Numbered from the stretch's first letter, positions 8,836-16,371 are shown. The stretch is 22,772 bases of DNA from Bacteroidota bacterium (GCA_013286985.1 JABDEQ010000043.1:1-22772), one strand, 5' to 3'. Made by a program: numbers and translations. The notes: generated by a model from the letters alone, not told the origin.

Positions 8836-8873
8836 CCAATAAAGCCTGATATTTTTGTATCAGGCTTTATTGG
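8836..8873 (-). terminator. Intrinsic terminator between the PLC-like and AraC genes
   Basis: A perfect 16-bp stem (8836-8851 with 8858-8873) with a 6-base loop lies 20 bases past the stop of the PLC-like gene, in the right place to end its transcript. On the - strand the stem is followed by TTTTAT. The inner arm AAAGCCTGATA repeats the arm of the terminator at 4750-4780. Confidence 0.8.
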
Positions 8874-8893
8874 GCGGCGCTAGGAATACTTGT

Positions 8894-9919
8894 TTAAGGA
8901 AATACCTTATTCAGGTAGTTATTTACAATTGCACCGCAAACATCACCATGCTGTATAAAATCGAACATTACGATGTTTACCTTTTTACCGGCATTATACC
9001 ATTCAATATATTTCGCAATATTGCGGGCATTGTTATGGATAAGGTTTCCCTGAGGATCTTTATTCATGTAATAGTTTGCGGCAGCTGCCTGTTCGGAAAT
9101 ATTGAAGTAGGCGTCACTCTCTTTGCCGGGAAGCTGCTGCATATGCGATTGCAGCACAAAAAAGCCATCGTTGTTCCAGGTACTCAGGTTGCGCAGATGA
9201 AAGGGCCACCAGCGTATGTTCAGGTCGATATTGTCATCAGCTACATCCGCGTTTTCCTCACGCCAATAAGGATCCCATAAGCCATATTGGAGCTTTTTTA
9301 ACGTGGGTAAATATTGAAAAGCAAAATCCCATACCTTTTTCTGCAGGGGCACATTGGTTTTATCAAAAAATAAAAATACACGCTTGTTGGCAGCAAGCAA
9401 ACTGTTTACGGTTTGCTTATTAATTTCTGCCGCGGTGCCGTGCGGCAGCGTCACCAAATTGCAGCCGGGAAAATTGAAGTATTTTTTCAGCAGATCTACC
9501 AGGTCGTAATAATCTTGATCGCTTGTCAAATCCCAAAAACCCTGGAATTTAAGTATAATGATCTCCTTGGGGTGCTGTTTCAGAAAATCGCGCATCTGTT
9601 TAAACTGGAGTTTATTGTTGGGGTCATCTGGATTATCTCCTTTTCTGCAAAGGTCACTATCAGAAGTCCAGGAGCCATGATAAGGATAATACGCCGAATT
9701 CTTCAGTTTTACGCGCAAATCAAAATACCTTACGCCCAACTCCAATTGTTGAGCAAAGCTCAATGATTGTGTACGCGCCGTGTGATCGCTGGCTTGATCA
9801 GAGCCGATCCTGAAGGTGCCGGAGTCGTGAGTACCGGGCAGCATTACCTGATTAATTTTAAGATTACCGAAATTAGGGCGAGAGGCAAGCAGATCGCCCA
9901 TCCAATTGGGATGATTCAT
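8894..9919 (-). CDS. PI-PLC X-domain phosphodiesterase-like protein
   Basis: The 341-residue protein carries the bacterial phosphatidylinositol-specific phospholipase C signature. QVMLPGTHDSG has the general base His31, GVRYFDLRV supplies Asp67 and Arg69, and YPYHGSW has the general acid His81. These match closely the catalytic His32, Asp67, Arg69 and His82 of the Bacillus cereus enzyme, and MFDF near the C-terminus is where the last conserved Asp falls. All visible catalytic residues are intact, so cleavage of a phosphodiester with a cyclic-phosphate intermediate is plausible. No signal peptide is seen: the protein begins MNHPNWMGDLLASRP, so it is either cytoplasmic or exported by an unrecognised route. 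It appears monocistronic, with a terminator downstream. The natural substrate, whether inositol lipid or another phosphodiester, is not known. Confidence 0.85.
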   Translation of the reverse strand: MNHPNWMGDLLASRPNFGNLKINQVMLPGTHDSGTFRIGSDQASDHTARTQSLSFAQQLELGVRYFDLRVKLKNSAYYPYHGSWTSDSDLCRKGDNPDDPNNKLQFKQMRDFLKQHPKEIIILKFQGFWDLTSDQDYYDLVDLLKKYFNFPGCNLVTLPHGTAAEINKQTVNSLLAANKRVFLFFDKTNVPLQKKVWDFAFQYLPTLKKLQYGLWDPYWREENADVADDNIDLNIRWWPFHLRNLSTWNNDGFFVLQSHMQQLPGKESDAYFNISEQAAAANYYMNKDPQGNLIHNNARNIAKYIEWYNAGKKVNIVMFDFIQHGDVCGAIVNNYLNKVFP

Positions 9920-9948
9920 TGTGTATGTGTTTTGGGTTTAGGAAAAAC

Positions 9949-9979
9949 CTAAAGTAAATATTTATTCCCTATAACACAA
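9949..9979 (-). promoter_or_regulatory. Possible promoter for the PLC-like gene
   Basis: On the - strand TTG (9977-9979) is followed after 20 bases by TACTTTAG (9949-9956). This is close to the Bacteroidota consensus of TTG, 19 bases, TAnnTTTG, but not perfect. A small hairpin (TTTAGG/CCTAAA, about 9937-9953) overlaps the -7 side and could be an operator. The match is weak. Confidence 0.3.
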
Positions 9980-10008
9980 TAATTAATCAATTTGTACAAG
10001 ACGGCTGT

Positions 10009-11511
10009 TTATTCGTCCAGTGGCAGTGTGAACCAAAAAGTACTGCCTATTCCCGGTTCGCTTTCTGCCCATATCCGGCCCTTATGCCGCAAGATGATAT
10101 CCTGCGACAAAAAAAGACCAATACCTAATCCGGATACGTTCGAATTGGCATCGTCGACCCGGTAAAACCTGGTAAAAATATCCTTCAGCTTTTCCGGAGC
10201 TATCCCAATACCGAAATCCTGGATGCCGATCTTGACCTCATGAAATTCCCGGCTAAGATATATGATGATGCGGTCTGTGCCCGGTGAATAGCGAATCGCA
10301 TTGGTTAGCAGGTTGACGATCACCTGTTCAACCCTGTTCGGGTCGCCGGTTACCTGCAATTCAACTATTTCTGTTTTCAGAGAAATATGGTGGTTGTTGT
10401 TGCCGTATGAAAGCAGTTCTATAGCATCTTTCAGAACCTGCAGTATATCGAACCGCTCCACAGATAATTGCAATCTGCCTGCCTCTATCTTGGATATATC
10501 CAGCAGGTCGGATACCAGCGCGCTTAGCTTTTTCAGCTGCAGCCTGGTTCTCGCCACAAAAAGCCGGCTTTTTTCATCGGTCACCATTGTGCTAAGGATC
10601 TGCAGGTAAGCGCTAATGCTGGTTAGCGGCGTTTTTAGTTCATGGCTGGCCAGCCCTATAAATTCGTCCTTTTTGTCGTTCAATGCCTTTACCTGTTCAT
10701 AGAGCCGTTCTTTCTCTCGCTGTACCAATAGCTGCTCGCTGATATCACGTGCAATCTTCGAGGCGCCGATGACCATCCCGGAATCATTTACAATCGGAGA
10801 AACAGAAAGGGATATGGCCACCTGACGACCATCTTTAGCCAGCCGTACCGTATGAAAATGATCTATCTTGCTACCTTTAGAAACCTCACCAATAATGAAA
10901 GTTTCTTCCTGAAAGCGCTCGGGCGGTATGATCAGCGAGATATGCTTACCTAAAACTTCTGCTTCGGTATAACCGAACATCCTTTCTGCAGCGGGATTCC
11001 AACTATTGATAATGCCTTCGAGTGTTTTGCTAATAATCGCGTCATCTGAACTGGCGACAATGGCGGCCAATATGGATTGTTTCTCGTTGGCAATTTGCCG
11101 CTCACGGATGTTACGGGCAATTTTGGAGGCCCCAATGACTACACCCTTGCTGTTTACAATGGGTGATATAGATAGCGATATGGGAATCTGGTCGCCGTTG
11201 CTCGCAATCCTGATAGTTTCAAAATGACTAACGCGATTACCCTGCGCTATCTGTCCGATAATATAAGTTTCTTCATCTATCCTGTCTGGCGGAATGATAA
11301 TTGAAATATGCTGGCCTATGGTTTCGGCTTCGCTGTAACCAAACATCCGTTCGGCGGCAGGGTTCCAACTGGTAATAATGCCCTTTAGGGTTTTACTGAT
11401 AATGGCATCATCTGAGGTGGCGATGATCGCGCTTAACAGACCCTGCTTTTGTTCAGCTAAGCTTAAGCTAATTTCCGGTGCTTTCGAAAGGGTAAACGCG
11501 TTTTTATCCAT
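10009..11511 (-). CDS. Soluble sensor histidine kinase with two near-duplicate PAS domains
   Basis: The 500-residue protein has no membrane segment. Two PAS domains follow each other at about 25-140 and 150-265. Both contain SDDAIISKTL, SWNPAAERMFGY, EAE, GQHIS or GKHIS, IIPP, EET, IIG and SPIVN...VIGASKIAR, so the second is plainly a copy of the first. The kinase core has the H-box GLASHELKTPLTS with His290, N-box NLLTNAIRYSP, G1 box QDFGIGIAP, F-box IFTRFYRVDD and G2 box GLGIGLFLSQDI. It should sense a cytoplasmic cue, probably redox or a small molecule by analogy with PAS proteins, and phosphorylate a response regulator encoded elsewhere. I chose the ATG at 11511; an in-frame upstream extension of 30 residues has no PAS-like content and includes a base-poor leader region. 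Confidence 0.92.
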   Translation of the reverse strand: MDKNAFTLSKAPEISLSLAEQKQGLLSAIIATSDDAIISKTLKGIITSWNPAAERMFGYSEAETIGQHISIIIPPDRIDEETYIIGQIAQGNRVSHFETIRIASNGDQIPISLSISPIVNSKGVVIGASKIARNIRERQIANEKQSILAAIVASSDDAIISKTLEGIINSWNPAAERMFGYTEAEVLGKHISLIIPPERFQEETFIIGEVSKGSKIDHFHTVRLAKDGRQVAISLSVSPIVNDSGMVIGASKIARDISEQLLVQREKERLYEQVKALNDKKDEFIGLASHELKTPLTSISAYLQILSTMVTDEKSRLFVARTRLQLKKLSALVSDLLDISKIEAGRLQLSVERFDILQVLKDAIELLSYGNNNHHISLKTEIVELQVTGDPNRVEQVIVNLLTNAIRYSPGTDRIIIYLSREFHEVKIGIQDFGIGIAPEKLKDIFTRFYRVDDANSNVSGLGIGLFLSQDIILRHKGRIWAESEPGIGSTFWFTLPLDE

Positions 11512-11673
11512 TGAATAAAGATAACCATTAATACTCCAATTTGTTTTAAAGCAGTTAGAGCACGCGAGGGGAAATCGCTCGAAAATATTGCAAAATAACA
11601 AAACTCAACTTATTGATATTCAATAGATTAAAATATAATATTAAACTATTTAAACAGCAAAGTTTTAGTTTAT

Positions 11674-11705
11674 CAGTTACTGTGGCACGCGTGCCAGTTG
11701 GGGAT
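11674..11705. repeat. Short palindromic repeat element, copy 1
   Basis: A perfect 14-bp palindrome TGGCACGCGTGCCA (11683-11696) is followed by GTTGGGGAT and preceded by CAGTTA. It lies 20 bases beyond the stop of the NYN-LOTUS gene. A related element occurs at 12546-12572. On the - strand both read ATCCCCAACTGGC, then the palindrome, then TAACTG, at 8 to 20 bases after a stop codon, as a REP-like 3'-UTR element would. Confidence 0.6.
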
Positions 11706-11721
11706 TTAAAGTTCATAAAAT

Positions 11722-12483
11722 TTACTTCCTGGCCGTCTTCTGTTTTCTCTTAGTAGCATTATGTTTTACACCGCCTATTTCAATTTTCGACACTTCATAT
11801 TCGGTTAAGCTTTCCAGAAGCTTTGTTAAATTGTAAAAACCATGTGCCCTGGAATCAAAACTTGGGTCAATTTTCCGGAGATTGGTGCCGAGCGCGGAAA
11901 CCAACGTTTCGGTATCTTCCCGGTTTGACATGAAATATGCTTTATCTATAAGATCAAGGTCAACTTTTGGATATTGCTTTTCTTTGGTCTTATCAGTACT
12001 CTTCTTTGATTCGGATGCTGTTGCTTCTTTTTCAAGCGTTTCTTCCTGAACAATATTTTCGCTGAATGTAAATACTTCGCAAGAGCGAACAAACGCATTG
12101 GGAGTTTTCTTTTCACCAACGCCCATAACAAAAACGCCTTCTTCTCTTATTCTTTTAGCCAGGCCCGTGTAATCACTATCGCTCGAAACAATGCAAAAAC
12201 CATCTACCACACCGCTATGCAATATATCCATCGCATCAATAATCAACGCGCCATCAGTTGAATTTTTACCTGATGTGTAACTAAATTTCTGTATCGGTGT
12301 AAAGGATAAGTCATTTAACAAATCCTTCCAACTGTTCATTCCTTGTTGTGTCCAATCGCCGTATATTCTTCTGATTGTTACTTTGCCATATTTTGCAATT
12401 TCTTCAAGTATAGCTTTAAGTAATTTGGCTTGCGCGTTATCCCCGTCGATCAGGACTGCGATTTTTTCAATTTTCTTTTCCAT
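11722..12483 (-). CDS. NYN-domain putative ribonuclease with C-terminal LOTUS (OST-HTH) domain
   Basis: The 253-residue protein opens with a NYN domain (PIN-like fold, LabA/DUF88 family). IAVLIDGDNAQ gives Asp13 and Asp15, GALIIDAMDIL supplies more acidic residues, and FCIVSSDSDYTGLAKRIREEG is the most typical NYN stretch. These acidic residues form the metal-ion site of single-strand RNA nucleases. After a charged linker (about 145-180, rich in Lys, Glu and Ser) the C-terminus DLDLIDKAYF...FDSRAHGFYNLTKLLESL matches the LOTUS/OST-HTH domain, known to bind RNA. The combination suggests an RNA-targeting nuclease in the cytoplasm. I start at the ATG at 12483; a TTG 24 bases upstream is less likely. 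It appears to be a single-gene unit bracketed by two palindromic repeats. The target RNA is unknown. Confidence 0.88.
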   Translation of the reverse strand: MEKKIEKIAVLIDGDNAQAKLLKAILEEIAKYGKVTIRRIYGDWTQQGMNSWKDLLNDLSFTPIQKFSYTSGKNSTDGALIIDAMDILHSGVVDGFCIVSSDSDYTGLAKRIREEGVFVMGVGEKKTPNAFVRSCEVFTFSENIVQEETLEKEATASESKKSTDKTKEKQYPKVDLDLIDKAYFMSNREDTETLVSALGTNLRKIDPSFDSRAHGFYNLTKLLESLTEYEVSKIEIGGVKHNATKRKQKTARK

Positions 12484-12530
12484 AAGGTTTACCAGGGTAT
12501 TTTGCAAGTTATGAATTTGAATTGACCTTT

Positions 12531-12575
12531 CAGTTAATCGGTTGCTGGCGCACGCATGCGCCAGTTGGGGATCTT
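12531..12575. repeat. Short palindromic repeat element, copy 2
   Basis: The hairpin TGGCGCA-CGCA-TGCGCCA (12546-12563) is followed by GTTGGGGAT, exactly as after copy 1 at 11683-11696, and preceded by CAGTTA at 12531. It lies just past the stop of the SRPBCC lipoprotein gene and 63 bases upstream of the NYN-LOTUS start. The stem differs in sequence from copy 1 but keeps its symmetry, so pairing seems to have been preserved. Confidence 0.6.
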
Positions 12576-12580
12576 AATTA

Positions 12581-13261
12581 TTACCTTTTCTCTGCAAGTT
12601 GTTTTAGCCTGGTATCCCATAATTGATGTCCTTTTTGCATAGCATTAGGATCTTTGGCATGCATAGCCCTTGCACCTGCCCCCATACCTATCTCTTCCAT
12701 GATAATTTTACAACCGCCCGACTGGTTTTCCAACAACCAGGTATGATAGGCTTTTAATCCTTTGGTATAACCAAACCAGCCAAGACGGCTATTAAGTACA
12801 TATTCATGTACCCGGGTGCTATCTAAGTGGATACCAAACGTGTTCCAGGTAAACAGGCTATTTTTCTCAAGAATACCAGTTTTGTTGTTGAGTACTTTTA
12901 CATTGCTGGAGTTAGGATACCATTCGGGCCATTTTTCAGCTTCAGTTATGTCTTCCCATACAGTGGTACATGGGGCGTTAATAAAAATTTCATTGTGTGC
13001 AAATAAGTCTGCTCTTACCGGCGATAAACCTGCAGGCCAGTGAATTGCAGGATTTCGATGCACAAAGTCGCCGTTAACGATTGGACCTCCGGGTGTGGTG
13101 GTATCTGCTGCGGTGATTTTAGCTAAACTGTCGTTAGCGGTATTGGCAGTAGAAACCGCTGCACTGTCTGCAATATGCTTTGATGATTGATTTAAATTGC
13201 AGCCTGCAAGCAATCCCGGTAAGGAGAGCGACAATGCTATCCCTAAAATTTGATTTTTCAT
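12581..13261 (-). CDS. SRPBCC-domain lipoprotein
   Basis: The 226-residue protein begins with a lipoprotein signal peptide, MKNQILGIALSLSLPGLLAGCN. The lipobox LAGC gives a lipidated Cys at residue 21. A low-complexity Ser/Ala/Thr linker follows to about residue 60. The remainder reads as an SRPBCC (START/polyketide-cyclase-like) fold: EIFINAPCTTVWEDITEAEKWPEWYPN is the typical first strand and helix, and the long final helix is QKGHQLWDTRLKQLAEKR. Such domains hold a hydrophobic ligand in a deep cavity. SRPBCC domains are usually cytoplasmic, so a lipid-anchored one is less common. I chose the ATG at 13261, since a longer frame would hide the signal peptide. The divergent Crp-type gene 214 bases away is a candidate regulator. 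The ligand is unknown. Confidence 0.82.
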   Translation of the reverse strand: MKNQILGIALSLSLPGLLAGCNLNQSSKHIADSAAVSTANTANDSLAKITAADTTTPGGPIVNGDFVHRNPAIHWPAGLSPVRADLFAHNEIFINAPCTTVWEDITEAEKWPEWYPNSSNVKVLNNKTGILEKNSLFTWNTFGIHLDSTRVHEYVLNSRLGWFGYTKGLKAYHTWLLENQSGGCKIIMEEIGMGAGARAMHAKDPNAMQKGHQLWDTRLKQLAEKR

Positions 13262-13414
13262 GTCTTTTGTTTTTATGTTGTTAATTTGCTTATTTGTATG
13301 ACACAAAGTTTGGCAGAATTATAAACCGAAGACTTAACATATGGTAAAAATAAAAGGTGGTTTTGAGAAGCTAAATTTGACTTGCTAATTAATGGCTGTA
13401 AAAGTGTTAATCAT

Positions 13415-13422
13415 TATATTTG
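13415..13422 (+). promoter_or_regulatory. Probable -7 element of the Crp/Fnr-type gene
   Basis: TATATTTG matches the Bacteroidota -7 consensus TAnnTTTG exactly and lies 53 bases before the first ATG of the regulator. The region 19-20 bases upstream reads AATGG, a poor -33 element, so the promoter may be weak or activator-dependent. Confidence 0.5.
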
Positions 13423-13475
13423 TTTGGCCATTATAATTAAGATGATCAAAATGAGCCTCATGATTTGGTTTATCA

Positions 13476-14087
13476 ATGTTATTTTTTACTGATATGATTG
13501 CAGATACTTGCCGGATGGAGGATCAATTGATTAGTCACTTACAACAGCTAAGGGCTATACCAGCGGACGATAAAAAAATAATTATTGAACATTTTACAGC
13601 AAAAAGTTTTAAAGAAGGTGAGTTTCTCATTAAACCCCATAAAATTGCAAGAGAGATGTTTTTTGTTTGCAGCGGGGTAATAAGGATTGGTTCAACCAAT
13701 GAAAAGGGAATTGAACTAACTCATTACTTTTATAACGAAAATCGTTTTGTCTCTATTTTACAAAGCTTTAATGAAGAAATAATCTCTAAAGCATTTATTC
13801 AGGCATCGTGTGATGCTAATGTATTAAGTATTACCAAAAGTAAATTGCTGGATTTATACAGGGAACTTCCTTATATGAAGGAGTTGATAGACGAACAGAA
13901 TCAACTTCATTTAATTGAAAAAATTAATATTCGAAATACTTACCTCGGTGAAGAAGCTGAAAGTAAATACAGATTATTTGTTACGCAACATCCTGACATT
14001 GTGCTGCGTATTCCTTTAAAAGATATCGCATCATACCTGGGTATCACTCCGCAGTCGCTTAGTCGCATCCGCAAACATATCCGGTAG
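13476..14087 (+). CDS. Crp/Fnr-family transcriptional regulator
   Basis: The protein is up to 203 residues. Its N-terminal part is a cyclic-nucleotide-binding-like beta-roll (FKEGEFLIKPHKIAREMFFVCSG at about 45-67, then GVIRIGSTNEKGIELTHYFY). The C-terminus carries a winged helix-turn-helix, RIPLKDIASYLGITPQSLSRIRKHI. The residues that bind cAMP in E. coli Crp are not evident, so the effector is unknown; many Bacteroidota members of this branch respond to other ligands or none. ATG codons at 13476, 13494 and 13515 are all possible; the third gives a 190-residue protein, a common length for this branch. It is divergent from the SRPBCC lipoprotein gene across 214 bases, so it may control that gene or itself. 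Confidence 0.87.
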   Translation: MLFFTDMIADTCRMEDQLISHLQQLRAIPADDKKIIIEHFTAKSFKEGEFLIKPHKIAREMFFVCSGVIRIGSTNEKGIELTHYFYNENRFVSILQSFNEEIISKAFIQASCDANVLSITKSKLLDLYRELPYMKELIDEQNQLHLIEKINIRNTYLGEEAESKYRLFVTQHPDIVLRIPLKDIASYLGITPQSLSRIRKHIR

Positions 14088-14227
14088 TTTCTTTTACCTG
14101 TTAGAGGTTCCGGTGCTGGTGAACGGATTTATAATATTTTGTGCTTCACTAATAATAATTCAGAAAACGCGTTATAACAAATAATTGGCAGGTAAAACAG
14201 ATTAATATTTATAATTAAAACATAAAA

Positions 14228-14353
14228 ATGAAAAAACATTCATTTGAGGGATCCAGGTTGCCACGCTGGCTAGTAACAATAATCGCATTTATCTTATTTG
14301 CCCTTTTAGCCTTTCTTATGCTTTTTTCAGGCCTTCAACTTTACCACCGCTAA
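14228..14353 (+). CDS. Small single-pass membrane protein (41 residues)
   Basis: An ATG with an AT-rich leader (TAAAACATAAAA) opens a frame of 41 codons. The polar, basic start MKKHSFEGSRLPRW is followed by one continuous hydrophobic helix, LVTIIAFILFALLAFLMLF, and a short tail SGLQLYHR. Basic residues at the N-terminal side suggest a cytoplasmic N-terminus. I do not recognise the family; small proteins of this shape often bind and tune larger membrane complexes. It lies 140 bases after the Crp-type regulator on the same strand. The protein-like composition and start context support it, but the frame is short and needs conservation evidence. Confidence 0.55.
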   Translation: MKKHSFEGSRLPRWLVTIIAFILFALLAFLMLFSGLQLYHR

Positions 14354-14754
14354 ACCGGAGGCGTAATTATATTGTTAAATACCCAACCTACTCTGCTGTC
14401 CTAAGTCTCCGACTATTACTGTCCGGTAAAAGATAAAAGAAAGGGAAGTTTTTAAAGACCTAAATTAGTAGACTTTATTTTTCGGATTTATCAATAAAAG
14501 CGGTCAATTATACCATGGGATTGATAAATCGAAATAAAAAGTCGGTTTAAATTAGGAATATCGAAACTCAAAAATACCCATTTTGACTTTTTAGTCAGCC
14601 CCGGCGAAGTGCGGTCTCCCCTGGCAGCGATACAAACATATTTGGGTCATATACCATTCGAGTGATTCATTTCCTGATGTGTACTATTAGATCAGGTTGT
14701 TAAATCAATAAAAAATTCAACAAAAGCGGTGTTATTTTGGTTAAGCGGATTTAT
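14354..14754. other. 401-bp stretch without a gene, containing an imperfect inverted repeat
   Basis: No convincing coding frame is seen on either strand. The stretch holds an imperfect inverted repeat of about 24-bp arms at 14471-14495 and 14520-14543, and a GC-richer patch at 14596-14630 (GCCCCGGCGAAGTGCGG and GGTCTCCCCTGGCAGC) that stands out from AT-rich surroundings. The patch may be part of an interspersed element. No transposase remnant could be recognised. Confidence 0.6.
14471..14543. repeat. Imperfect inverted repeat
   Basis: The left arm starts GACTTTATTTTTCGGATTTA (14471) and ends TCAAT (14495). The right arm (14520-14543), read on the other strand, is GACTTTTTATTTCG followed by ATTTATCAAT. 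The arms differ by a few substitutions and one indel around a 24-base spacer. There is no T-run of terminator type. It could be a degraded MITE-like element or a regulatory cruciform. Confidence 0.5.
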
Positions 14755-16371
14755 TCAATTAGATAAATACAAAACATAATTATCCGAGGTATATACAGAT
14801 CGCCACCCTTCCAAATTAACCTTTTCGGTCTTACTAACCAGTAGCAGATATTTTTTATGGTCGCGTATTACTACAGGAATATTAACTGTCCCAGTAGTAA
14901 TATACTGGTTCTTAAGATTTAACAAAAACAATCCGTCAGGATCGGTCGTTATTATTTTTTCGTTTTGATAACTCTTTGAAATAATTCTTGATATTACGTT
15001 CAGCTGAGCAACTTCGTTTGTTTGATGAGTGAACAACTTAAAGCCATTTAATTCATTATCAGCCGAATTGGCAGACATACTATCGCTGCTATAAGTTATG
15101 ATTCGGTAATACATGGTACTACCGCCATATACTACTGATAAAAATATTATTACAAAAGCCACGTATTTCACAAATTTATTAGCCTTTAAAGTATAATTAA
15201 TTAAATAAGGAAATACCAATATGGTAACGGGCAAAAACAAGCGATCTTCATTACTGATATAACTTTGTTTAAGGGTAAACACAATCCAGTAAATTATATA
15301 CATTATACTGATTATGAATATTAACCTAAACATACCATCAGTTTTAAGCATAGTTTTAATATTTCTTCTGTTCTGATAGATGAGAAAGGCGAGTATTACA
15401 AGAAACAAAAGCATTAGCACCGTTACATATGGATTTATAGAGGTCAATTTACCCTGTACATTCCCATAAACTGCAGTTACACTTAACGCTGAAAAAAAAA
15501 CGCCCAGGCTACCCTGAAATGCACCGGAAACTAACGAGGGGAAGTTTATTAAAAAACCAGCCCCTGATGTTGGATTAGATCCTAACCGCAGGAAAAACCA
15601 ATAAACAAGTACAACCGAGATTAAATAGGGGGCTATAATGGTCGCTCTTTTAATTAATGGAATAATTGCAATCTGTTTTTTAGATTTTCGGTACGCTAAA
15701 ACAAGATCAATTATGAGATAGAAATTATAAGCAGTGCTAAATAGTAAAAACCCATTTTTTATAAATAAACCCAATAAATTTATAAATAGAAATGCAATTA
15801 AATTTAGCCAATAATATTTAACCCCATCCTTTGCCTTTAAATAAGTGTATACATATAATGGTGTATATAAAAACAGAAATAAATCTGATGAAGAAAATAA
15901 AATAAAACTAATATTTATAAATCGTTGTAAAAGCAAAATCAATAATGCAATAAGGATGATTGATTTTGGCAACGATGATATTTCGAAAATTTTACAATAA
16001 AAATAGCTGCCGCAAGTAATGGAGATAAAAGACAGGATACTTATTGCAACACCAATATTACAGTTAAATAATTTAGCTGTTAAATAAGGAAGTTCGTACT
16101 GCCCAGGGGCCCGCCAGGTGAGATTTTGTGAATCGAGTTCTGATGCGTTGTTATTGAAATACAGTAATTTATTCCAACCACCACCTGCTAAATAATTGTG
16201 CAAACTTATATAGCCATGTATGGCATCATTAAATATAATTGGCCGGTAAATTAATCCGATTATTAAATATACTGCACAAATTAAACCAATGCAGATAATT
16301 AAGGTTGAAGGCGCTTTTTTTATCACACGCAATAATAAATATTTCTCACCAGAATTCATCTTCAACCCCAT
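14755..16371 (-). CDS. Polytopic membrane protein, possible GT-C-type glycosyltransferase
   Basis: The 538-residue protein has about ten to twelve membrane helices, starting with STLIICIGLICAVYLIIGLIY. A large first extracytoplasmic loop begins IIFNDAIHGYISLHNYLAGG and contains NNNASELDSQNLTWRAPGQYELPY. An acidic residue in the first loop after helix 1 is a hallmark of GT-C enzymes, which use polyprenyl-phosphate sugars outside the membrane. A soluble C-terminal part of about 110 residues follows the last helix. This layout resembles GT39/GT83-like proteins, but no family-specific motif is certain. The start is ATG 16371; ATG 16359 is possible. The gene is visibly more AT-rich than recX and murF-alr, like the glycosyltransferase genes of the left end. 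It has no coding neighbour within 400 bases on either side. Confidence 0.6.
   Translation of the reverse strand: MGLKMNSGEKYLLLRVIKKAPSTLIICIGLICAVYLIIGLIYRPIIFNDAIHGYISLHNYLAGGGWNKLLYFNNNASELDSQNLTWRAPGQYELPYLTAKLFNCNIGVAISILSFISITCGSYFYCKIFEISSLPKSIILIALLILLLQRFINISFILFSSSDLFLFLYTPLYVYTYLKAKDGVKYYWLNLIAFLFINLLGLFIKNGFLLFSTAYNFYLIIDLVLAYRKSKKQIAIIPLIKRATIIAPYLISVVLVYWFFLRLGSNPTSGAGFLINFPSLVSGAFQGSLGVFFSALSVTAVYGNVQGKLTSINPYVTVLMLLFLVILAFLIYQNRRNIKTMLKTDGMFRLIFIISIMYIIYWIVFTLKQSYISNEDRLFLPVTILVFPYLINYTLKANKFVKYVAFVIIFLSVVYGGSTMYYRIITYSSDSMSANSADNELNGFKLFTHQTNEVAQLNVISRIISKSYQNEKIITTDPDGLFLLNLKNQYITTGTVNIPVVIRDHKKYLLLVSKTEKVNLEGWRSVYTSDNYVLYLSN

Noticed and set aside
8855..9280. A 141-residue + strand frame opposite the PLC-like gene
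   Set aside because: It is antisense to a gene with intact catalytic motifs and has no protein-like features of its own.
11512..11601. A 30-residue N-terminal extension of the double-PAS kinase
   Set aside because: It has no domain content and lies in a leader region; the ATG at 11511 starts directly before the PAS-type sequence.
9949..13261. A defence island around the NYN-LOTUS gene
   Set aside because: The neighbours are a histidine kinase, a PLC-like enzyme and a lipoprotein; no nuclease partner, helicase, methylase or CRISPR array is present.
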